The notes under the pieces: generated by a model
The model's input: the letters and a program-made list of their open reading frames with translations, nothing else
What the model was told of the DNA's origin: nothing
The model's database searches: none
Made by a program: the position numbers and the translations under genes
Source of the DNA: Pictodentalium vernedei
Taxonomy: Eukaryota > Mollusca > Scaphopoda > Dentaliida > Dentaliidae
Direction of reading: 5' to 3'
NCBI GenBank assembly: GCA_031216915.1
Contig: CM062297.1
Location: forward strand, 530,866,971 to 530,930,970
Length of the DNA: 64,000 nucleotides
Part shown: positions 56,196 through 64,000 of the stretch, piece by piece
Layout: each line of letters starts with the position of its first letter
How positions within the stretch are numbered: position 1 is the first letter of the stretch

Positions 56196-58800
56196 TTAGC
56201 TCACCTGACTGAAAGTCAGGGTGAGCTTTTCTTATCACTCTTCGTCCGTCGTCCATCCGTCATCCGTCCATCGTCTGTCATCCGTCCATCGTCCGTCGTC
56301 CTGTGTGAAGGTGGTGTTTGAGCCTCTTTCTCCTAAACCACTGGCCACATTTTAATTAAATTTCATGTAAGTAGTGGTTATATAGGGGCATTTTGTTTTT
56401 TCTTCAAATTGGATTTCTGCTTATATTGTGGAGTGGGGTGGGGCCAAAATGCACAAAATTTTTAAAAATCTTCTTCTCATGAACCAGCCATAACAGAGAC
56501 TTGATATTTGGTATGCAGCTTCCATTTGAGGTGTAGACTCAAGTTGTTCAAGAGAAGTTTGACAGGCAATATTTACCTTTGTTCTGAGAGGGGCAAGAAT
56601 TTTTGCCCCGCCCCAAATTTCTATTTTCTGAACCCAGAGGCCGAATTGAACCAAATTTAATATGAGGTATTATTGGGTTATAAGTACTTGATTTATGCTC
56701 CAAATTTTTTTCCTGCAGCCCCGTGGGAAAAGCAGGAGCTAAAAATAGAAAAAAATTAAAAACCCCTTATCTCCAAAACTGCATGGCACCAAGAATTTTT
56801 ATGTTGTGTGAAGCTTCCTTAGGACCAACAAAAAGGATTGGTGAAAAAAAAATTGCCATTGATTTTATCATAGGGTACAGTTTTGGGACTTTTGAAAAAG
56901 TGCTGAGTCAGCACTTTTTAACACTGTAGGCAATGGGAAAAACATTAAAAAATCTTCTCCTCCAGATCCAGCAGGCAGAATCTTTTGATATTTGGTATGC
57001 AACATTGTAGGGTGGATCTGATTCAAGTTTGTTCAAATTGGCCCCTGGGTTCATATTTGGGCTCAGTATAGGAGCCTGATTTCGAACTCAGTGCATTTCA
57101 GGCAAATTTCTTAAAAAATCTTCTTCTCCAGACCCAGCAGGCAGAATCTTTTGATATTTGGTATGCAACATTGTGGGGTGGATCTGATTCAAGTTTGTTC
57201 AAATCGCCCCCCTGGATTCATATTTGGGCTCACTATGGAAGTTCAAATTTGAACTTAGTGCATTTCAGGCAAATTTCTTTAAAAATCTTCTTCTCCAGAT
57301 CTAGCAGGCAGAATCTTTTGATATTTGGTATGCAACATTGTGTGGTGGATCTGATTCAAGTTTGTTCAAATCGGCCCCCTTGATTCATATTTGTGCTCAC
57401 TATAGAAGCCCGAATTCGAACTTAGTGCATTTCAGGCAAATTTCTTCAAAAATCTTCTTCTCCAGATCGAGCAGGCAGAATCTTTTGATATTTGGTATGC
57501 AACATTGTGGGGTGGATCTGCTTCAAATTTGTTCAAATCGGCCCCCTGGGTTTATATTTGGGTTCACCAGTATAGGAGCCCAAATTTGAACTTAGTGCAT
57601 TTCAGGCAAATTTCTTTGAAAATCTTCTTCTCCAGATCCAGCAGGCAGAATCTTTTGATATTGGGTATTGATATTTGGGCTCACTGTGGGTGCCCGAATG
57701 ATAACTTAGTTCAAAATGAGGAATTTTCTTTCAAAATCTTCTTCAGATCCAGCAGTCGGAATGTTTTGATACTTGGTATGCAGCATCCTCAGAGGGGTGA
57801 AATTCAAGTTTGTTCAAGCCATGTCCCTAGGTCCATATTTGGGCTCACTGTGGGAGCCCGAATGATAACTTAGTTCAAAATGAGGAATTTTCTTTAAAAA
57901 TCTTCGTCTTCAGATCCAGCAGTCGGAATGTTTTAATATTTGGTATGCAGTATCCTTAGGAGGGTGAGATTCAAGTTTGTTCAAGCCATGTCCCTAGGTC
58001 CATATTTGGGCTCACTGTGGGAGCTTGAATTGTAACTTAGTTTGAAATGAGGAATTTTCTTAAAAAATCATCTTCTTCAGATCCAGCAGTCGGAATGTTT
58101 TGATATGTGGTGTGTAGCATCCTTAGGGTGGTGGGGGGGGAGATTCAGGTTTGTTAAAGCCAAGTCCCTGGGTCCATATTTGGGTTCCCTGTAGCCCGAT
58201 TTATAACTTAGTCAATAAGAGGAATTTTTCTTTAAAAATCTTCTTCTTCAGATTCAGCAGTCGAAATGTTTTGATATTTGGCATGCAGCAACCTTAGGGG
58301 GCTGAGATTCAAGTTTGTTCAAGCCAAGTCCCTTGGTTCATATTTGGGCTCACTATGGGAGCCCGAATGACAACTTAGTTCAAAATGAGGAATTTTCTTT
58401 AAAAATCTTCTTCAGATCCAGCAGATGAATGCTTTTGATATTTTTTATGCAGCATCCTTAGGTCCATATTTGGGCTCATTGTGGGAGCTTGAATTGTAAC
58501 TTTGTTCAAAATAAGGAATTTTCTTTAAAAATCTTCTTCTTCAGATCCAGCAGTTGGAATGTTTTAATATTTGGTGTGCAGCATCCTTAGGGGGGTGAGA
58601 TTCAAGTTGGTTAAAGCCAAGTCCCTGGGTTCATATGTGGGCTCCCTGGGGGAGCCCAAATTAAAACTTAGTTCAATATGAGGAATATTCTTTAGAAATC
58701 ATTTTTTTTAGATCCACTGGTCAGAATCTTTGGATATTTGGTATAAGCTTTTCTTAGGAGGAGCAGATGCAACTTGTTGAAATCAGTTCTCTGAGCGGGC
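56195..58800 (+). mobile_element. HINE/Helentron-like element E6 (3' truncated)
   Basis: Perfect 5' hairpin AGCTCACCTGACT with AGTCAGGGTGAGCT (56,199-56,227), then CCGTCCGTCGTCC-type motifs and about ten monomers of about 165 bp (CAGATCCAGCAGNCNGAATC, TATTTGGGCTCACT). It ends against D6 with no terminal hairpin. Open frames inside are by-products of the monomer. Confidence 0.75.
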
Positions 58801-58991
58801 TCCCTAAGACATCTAAAAGATGTTACATTAATGGACGATATTCTGTGCTACAGAAAGAGGACACAAGGATCTAAGGTCACTGGAAATAGACTCTAAGTTT
58901 CTGAGATAAAACTTAGAAAAGTAGAAGGTTATGTCCAGTAAGTCACTTTCATTAAATCGGTAATACTATTGGAATAAGCCCAAGAAGAAGA

Positions 58992-59483
58992 CTATGCTCT
59001 GACTTCGTCAGCTGAGATCTTATTTACAGAACGCTGATCTGAAGAAAGATTCTCATAGGCAATACGTATTGCCAATTGAATCCACCTAGCAACCGAATAA
59101 ACTGAAATATTCTTACTGTTAGGAATAAGAGAAAGAAAGAATCTCTTCCTGCCTTTCCAAATAAAGCTAGAGCGACGTTTATAAATACGAAGCACTCTTA
59201 CTGGACACAACACCAGTCTAAGGTTGTCTGAAGACTGAAAAGCCTTAAAAACAATAGGCTGCGGCTTTCTATCCGGAATCTGGTTCTTTGCCAAGAATCC
59301 CACTTCCATAGTAAGAGTAATAGTATTACACACACTACGGAAATGAGAATCTTCTACTGATAAAGCATGAAGTTCACTAACTCTTCTAGCTGAAGCAAAG
59401 GCTAAGAGAAAAGCTGTTTTATAAGTAAGATATTTAAATTCAACTTCATGTAACTGCTCAAAAGGAGTTTCCTGCAACTTCAA
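58992..59483 (-). pseudogene. Tyrosine recombinase catalytic domain of D6
   Basis: A 163-residue open stretch, the longest surviving DIRS recombinase piece here. KTAFLLAFASARRVSELHAL carries the first catalytic Arg. The stretch ends SADEVRA, where D4 and D5 have AHEVR, so the second-box His is Asp. A stop follows at 58,992-58,994, and the terminal FYLR-type nucleophile motif is out of frame. The N-terminal domain lies upstream in another frame (YAVKWRVFFRWCADLSVDTY in 59,684-59,908). Inactive as it stands. Confidence 0.88.
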
Positions 59484-59683
59484 AAGAACTCAAGCTAAAT
59501 TCCATTTGGGAAGTAAACTTAAGGTTCGAGGTCTATTCATAGAGAAATTTCTGACTAGCTTGGATAAAGAAAGATCTGACCCAATAGCCAAATGATCATG
59601 ATGAGCATATGTGTCTGAAAACATAGACCTATAGCCATAATAATAACTGGCTGTAGTTTTAATATATACATCAAAACTGTAGA

Positions 59684-59908
59684 CTAAAAAATTGGCAATT
59701 GAGGTATGGATGGATTATAAGTATCCACCGAAAGGTCCGCACACCAACGGAAGAAGACTCTCCACTTAACCGCATAGTTAAATGAAGAGGAGGTCCTCCT
59801 GCAGTCAGAAGGTAAGGAATGAGTACCACCCTGAATCCAGAGGTAAGCCACTACTGTGGAATTGACCGACAAATCTGAACATGGACGTTCCCTACGTGAA
59901 CAATCCAA
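59684..59908 (-). pseudogene. DIRS RNase H remnant joined to recombinase N-terminus (D6)
   Basis: One 74-residue open stretch reads LSVNSTVVAYLWIQGGTHSL, an RNase H motif, then YAVKWRVFFRWCADLSVDTY and NPSIPQLPIF, a recombinase N-terminal motif. In D4 and D5 these are separated by several hundred bases of linker, so D6 carries an internal deletion that fused them in frame. Confidence 0.8.
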
Positions 59909-59909
59909 A

Positions 59910-60510
59910 GCTTAAGAACTAACCAAATAGACAACATCTCTATGATGCTCTGTGTTTCTCCAGGAACCAAGAATCCCAATGACCCTGACACCTAGATCTG
60001 CAGGAATCAGGGAGGCAACGCAACCCGACTGACTGGCAACCGCCATAAAGTGAAGACCAGATCCAGTAATTCAAGCAGAACTCACTGAATCAACCATTGA
60101 TGGTCCGCCCAAATCTAACTCCTTTGGTAACTAGGTCCGTTAACACAATCTGACTTAGAGCGAATGTGTTTGACACTCCAGTTCTGAATGAAGAAAAACT
60201 GGAGAGGACACATGTGAAATCGACTTAGTGGAATCAGCTCTGCAGTCGCTCCACACGGTCTCATCAATCTCATAAACTCCCTTGCTATTACTGTAAGAGA
60301 ATTTAGGAGAAAAATGAGCATAATAGCTGACCAGCTTAGCCCTGGTTATGGGAAGGCGGACCAGATTGCAGTGAATCTCGGAACTCTTTCCCAAAAGAAT
60401 GAAGGACATTGACGGAGTGAAATCCGACTTCTATCATTTACAAAGAAACCTAGACGTCGAAATAACAGAAGCAGACTCTGCGCACCGTTATGAAGTATCT
60501 GTATGCCAGA
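59910..60510 (-). pseudogene. DIRS RT/RNase H connection remnants (D6)
   Basis: AREFMRLMRPCGATAELIPL and RFHMCPLQFFFI (60,170-60,280) match the region after RT motif 5 in DIRS elements. A second frame over 60,155-60,409 covers part of the same region, so frameshifts are present. Confidence 0.7.
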
Positions 60511-60875
60511 TGGACCAGGCCTGGCATTCTGAAAAATTTAGGGGGGGGGCTAAAAATCACTCTCCTGGCTCTCCTAATTTTTTTTGACATGGAAGGCAGT
60601 TGAACCATGATATAATATCATATGAATGCAGTTCAACACTGTGACCAGACATGCTCTACTCACAAAGTTGCATTGCGTAATTTGGATAGTTGTAATACAT
60701 GTTACTTCGAAAGTTACTTAATACTGTGTTGAAGTCGTCGGTCCCGACAGCTCAAAACTGTCACAAGCCAATCATGGTTCAACTTCATCCCCTTCAAGTT
60801 CATCCCATCAGATAAATTTTGAATTTCAGTTCATTGCACCGGAGCCAGCAGTACAGTACATAACAACATAACATA

Positions 60876-61524
60876 CGTATATGTCCGTGTATAAGTCGCA
60901 CTTTTTTACCTGAAATGTTATGTCAAAATCGGGTGTGCATCTTATACATGGGTATGACTTGTTTCAGAGAATTTTAGTTTTAAAGTTAGTTTCAATGGCA
61001 CCAACAATGCTTAAGTGGGACAACGATTTGAAAACAATTTGCGCTGTAACCTGCGCATTTTTTGTATTTTTATTGGTTTTTCCGGAACGTTCTCACATTC
61101 CGGAAAAACCAACATAATCACAACAACTGCGCAGGTTACGGTGCAAATGGTGCTCTGATTCTGAAACAATGAAGTTTCTGTCACAAACGAGCGTTGGATT
61201 TTCTTGACAGGGATGAAGACATTGGGTGACAAACAACGAAAAACAAATAAATGCGAGTATTTTTTAAATCTTTAATAATAATTTTCCTTTATTCTTTTAT
61301 CTTATTCACCACGTGGTAACTCGTGAAAACTTACCTATTTCCATTGCATCCCAAACTGCCCCAAATTGGCAAAACGTAACTTGCAACTAATTCTTTTTGA
61401 CTGCATATATTTAAAAATGGGGGTGTGACTTATACATGGGCTTTAGGGAAAAGGGAGGAATTTCAAGTGTGGGTTTGGGGTGCGACTTATACACAGGGGT
61501 GACTTATACACGGACATATACGGG
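60876..61524. mobile_element. TA-flanked MITE nested in the hAT-like element
   Basis: Left end CGTATATGTCCGTGTATAAG; the right end is its complement; TA on both sides (60,874-60,875 and 61,525-61,526). ATAAGTCGCAC / GTGCGACTTAT motifs recur inside both ends. The TA target suggests a Tc1/mariner/pogo relative. It contains a central palindrome at 61,073-61,112. Confidence 0.8.
61073..61112. repeat. Perfect 15-bp inverted repeat
   Basis: TTGGTTTTTCCGGAA and its complement TTCCGGAAAAACCAA are separated by 10 bp. Flanking GTAACCTGCGCA and TGCGCAGGTTAC extend the foldback imperfectly to about 50-bp arms. Confidence 0.9.
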
Positions 61525-61586
61525 TACTTATCTTTGTGCACCCAGGGGAGCGAAATTTCGCGGACCTTAATGGTTCTTGGCATACG

Positions 61587-61994
61587 TTAAGGTGCGCAAA
61601 AAACGCACGCCTGAAAATTCCAGGCCTGATGGACCAAGATGTAAAGAACGCATCTTTGGTCTATGCTTGCTACAAAATCGATCACTCGGAGGCTCAGTCT
61701 TACCGACCTGATAGCTTCATGTAAAATTTTGAAGCTATAATCAATTTGATTATCCAGCTCAAGTCTATAACTGATCGGAATCAGCCGCCTAGCTTCGGCA
61801 CAAGAACAATGACTGTAGAATCTGGTAGAAGTGGGATTCTCTACAACCTCTATTGCCTCCTTTTCTAAGAGAGATGGAACTTCTAAAAAAAGAGACTCTC
61901 TCTTGAAAAAATGCCCGAATATTTGTCCAACGCGGACTTCCAGTAAGGGGAGGCTTAGATCGTAATGACAGCCAAAGACCTCTTTCGACTGCAT
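61587..61994 (-). pseudogene. DIRS reverse transcriptase N-terminal half of D6
   Basis: Reads ESLFLEVPSLLEKEAIEVVE, FYSHC, then SVRLSLRVIDFVASID and LYILVH: the first RT motifs of DIRS/LTR-type polymerases, with the first catalytic Asp retained in SID. It is interrupted by the hAT-like element immediately afterwards; the open frame past that point is element sequence. Several conserved positions are substituted. Confidence 0.8.
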
Positions 61995-62394
61995 TCCTCT
62001 TCACTGATCTTTCATTATCTCTATCCAGTTGGAAGCGAAAGTCAATAAACTTCTGCCAACTGGAGAGTAATAGAGGTCTAGAATATCACTAATAGGACTT
62101 CCGAGGCTTATGGGAACAGAAACTATGTCCTCCCCGAGAACCTCCTGAAGCCGTCAGCTTAGAGGCATTGGACTTATATTCCATACTGAACTTACACCCT
62201 GCCAGAGTCATCAGATTGACGGTTTCCTGAAATGACGTACGAGGGGGTTTAGAACCATGCGAGGTACCCCTCTTCGACAACTTAGAAAAGGAGTCTCCTT
62301 GCCTACCACGTTAAACAGACGACTGCTGCTACGAAACCGACCTTAACAACAAGGTGTTAATTGTCTTATGGTAGTTTCTCGTACACAAGGATAA

Positions 62395-63137
62395 TTAGCC
62401 ACAAAACAAGAATGACCAGAAACCGGCGCGACTCTGAGAGAGCTTAACCTGATTGTCCATCAATTTAGATGATGCTAAAGCTCCGTCACATCTAATCAAC
62501 TCCAAATTAGCCACTGAAGGGCAGAGTGATGCATGGCAAACATAATTGCTGTGGAAAGGACCCTGAGCGGCAAAAATGTCAAAGTCCTTTTTGCTAAGAC
62601 GCTGAGCCAAAGCCCTAATGATATGTCCTGCATACAACATTGTGTCCAGAACTGCATGACTGGAAGCAAAAGAAGATTCCAGAACGTCGGAACGGACATA
62701 TAATAAAGCGAGCAATGAAATATCTAATTCCAACACCCTCTCATGCAACTCAGATGAGCTCTCAGAACGTCTTCGTCCGTTTTCATAATGTGATCCAGAA
62801 AACGGTAATTGAAGAGAAGCATATGATAAGAAACTGCCTTTCTTATACTATTTGCTAGGCCAAGGGTGGCGTCGTCAAGCAGACCGAAGGCCTCTGACAC
62901 CTGAGCAGAATGACCCGGGAAGGAAAGAAACTCCTCTTTCCTGTGCAGGGTACCCTTATCGAGGAACGAAAGCTGTTTTTCGCCTAGCAAATACCGACTT
63001 TGTTCAGATGGAACAAGATCCGGAAGAACTGTTGAATAAAATAGTCTCCATGTGCTGTTCCGCAAGGGATGGAGAATCATCCTCTGTAGCTCTCTCACCA
63101 TCTGAGGGTTCCATCTGAGAATCATGGTCAATACCAT
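62395..63137 (-). pseudogene. DIRS gag C-terminal half of D6
   Basis: Two overlapping open stretches (62,395-62,748 and 62,724-63,137) in adjacent frames carry LDTMLYAGHIIRALAQRLSK and QVSEAFGLLDDATLGLANSI, matched by shorter pieces in D5 (50,840-51,140). One frameshift near 62,735 separates them. The best-preserved gag in the window. Confidence 0.75.
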
Positions 63138-63479
63138 CCGAATGAACAGATGACTGGAAGCAACATAGCACCGTCCGACAGCTCACTACCAGGGACTATT
63201 GATGGCTGAACCTGAGACTGCTGGGATGCCGTGATAAGCTGTGCAATCTGCGAAGTCAGGTCCGTGGCCAAGGCTTTCGGAGCAGCAGTCTTCTGTTCTT
63301 CACCACATGCTGCTCACAGGATGGAGATCTGACCCCAGATCTTTTCGACGCATGTCCCGTATGTATATGCCTTGAACCACTAGCTGCAGGTTAATCCGAG
63401 TTCGGTAGTGAGGACTGGGAATGCCACCGCGGAGCAGCTTGAACATCCGAAGTTGGACAGCTAGTCTGCGGTCTAACGT

Positions 63480-63840
63480 GTTTTGCCGACGAAGCAGAGG
63501 AAGAAGCCATAGCTGCAACCGTCCCTAGTTGCAGTGTGGAAGGAGCGTCCTGGACTGCAAACGTGAATGGAAGCCCCGACTCACTAAAATTTCTCGAAGT
63601 GGAAACAGTCGACCCTGACTGATGGTGGGATGGAGAGGGTTCTCCAACTCACGATCTGATCACAGATCTCGCCGAGCGTCCTGTTGAAAAACTTGTAGGC
63701 TACTACCCCTTAGTGTGCTTTTCCATTGAAGAAGAGGAAGCCGTAACAGCAGCCGACCCCGGCTGAAGTGTGGAAGGTGCGTTCAGAACCGCAAGCAAAG
63801 ACAAATTTCCCTACACACTAAGTTTCTCGAGACGGAAACA
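63480..63840 (-). repeat. Tandem duplication of about 240 bp in the D6 gag region
   Basis: GAAGAAGCCATAGCTGCAACC (63,502) and GGAAGCCGTAACAGCAGCC (63,737) begin two related units. Each has GTGTGGAAGG and GGAAACAGTCGACCC. The units have diverged. Confidence 0.7.
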
Positions 63841-64000
63841 GTCGACCCCTCGACTGCTGATGGGACAGAGAGGGCTCTCCAACTCGCAATCTGACCAGTG
63901 CTTCGTGTGAGCGATTTTTACGGATGCAAATTTTTGCATCCGTAAAATCAGAGACGGGTGTAATTTACTCTAAATTGCACCCGCAATTTGAAACAATTGA

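Larger units (their letters stand above)
60517..61627. mobile_element. hAT-like DNA element (1,111 bp) inserted in the D6 RT
   Basis: 8-bp target-site duplication GATGGACC at 60,509-60,516 and 61,628-61,635. The ends are AGGCCTGGCATTCTGAAAA and the inverse AATTCCAGGCCT. Excising it and one duplication rejoins the D6 RT reading after SID...ILVH. 8-bp duplications are typical of hAT elements. No transposase is seen. The terminal sequence is shared with the MITE at 4,424-4,523. Confidence 0.88.
38398..64000 (+). other. Cds: Following intron of the phosphatidate cytidylyltransferase gene, at least 25.6 kb
   Basis: Starts with GTAAGTTT at 38,398. No exon for the next conserved block was found on reading 38.4-39.4 kb and 55.1-55.6 kb, and the rest is identifiable repeat, so the intron probably runs past the window end. 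At 38,400-39,400 and 55,130-55,500 I see no recognisable element. At 55,500-55,560 there are C and G tracts. Confidence 0.6.
58810..64000 (-). mobile_element. DIRS-type retrotransposon D6 (minus strand, runs off the window)
   Basis: Reading leftward from 64,000: duplicated gag region (units near 63,490 and 63,727), gag end (62,395-63,137), RT start (61,590-61,995), a hAT-like insertion (60,517-61,627), RT end and RNase H remnants (59,800-60,510), tyrosine recombinase (58,960-59,780). The right end (left on this map), including ITR and ICR, is missing; D6 stops at the truncated E6. Confidence 0.85.

Overview
The window is nuclear DNA from an animal, most likely a marine invertebrate. The repeat families resemble those of molluscs and other lophotrochozoans, but that assignment is only a guess. 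Essentially none of it is gene-dense sequence. It lies inside one split host gene, on the + strand. An exon at 4,023-4,147 and an exon at 38,301-38,397 join in phase to encode the N-terminal tail end and first membrane segment of phosphatidate cytidylyltransferase (CDP-diacylglycerol synthase, animal CDS1/CDS2). The intron between them is 34,153 bp. No later exon was found up to 64,000, so the next intron probably exceeds 25.6 kb. Both introns are packed with nested mobile elements.

Layout. 1-4,022: sequence upstream of the first visible exon, with G-tracts and a fragment of a minisatellite-bearing element. 4,424-5,800: a small MITE, a tRNA-derived SINE, and a Penelope-like element fragment with GIY-YIG coding. 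5,931-16,430: the 5' part of a DIRS-type retrotransposon (D1), split by three Helentron/HINE-like elements (E1, E2, E3). E2 carries a SINE and E3 carries a complete pogo-family transposon with an intact 536-residue transposase. 17.3-17.6 kb: a possible hammerhead ribozyme. 18,424-21,826: an internally deleted DIRS copy (D2). 23.4-26.2 kb: palindromic MITEs and inverted element fragments. 26,170-29,923 and 33,157-36,870: two related elements (E4, E5) whose cores are 145-bp monomers in a four-monomer higher-order order. 30,652-32,743: E7, a paralogue of E2. 39.9-54.7 kb: a DIRS end fragment (D3) and two end-to-end DIRS elements (D4, D5). D5 sits inside another minisatellite element (E8). 55.6-58.8 kb: more HINE-like repeats. 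58.8-64.0 kb: a minus-strand DIRS copy (D6) split by a hAT-like element that itself holds a MITE.

Several copies of the same elements lie in one window, so empty sites can be read directly for many insertions. These fix element boundaries and a relative chronology without outside data. The DIRS copies have inverted terminal repeats and an internal complementary region that is an exact junction of the two outer ends. D5 is inserted with no target-site duplication. Five minisatellite-element families share one design: a 5' hairpin arm, its reverse complement repeated near the 3' end, then a terminal hairpin. The arm sequence differs between families but the complementarity is kept. The only apparently intact transposase gene is the pogo one; the DIRS and Penelope coding regions are broken.
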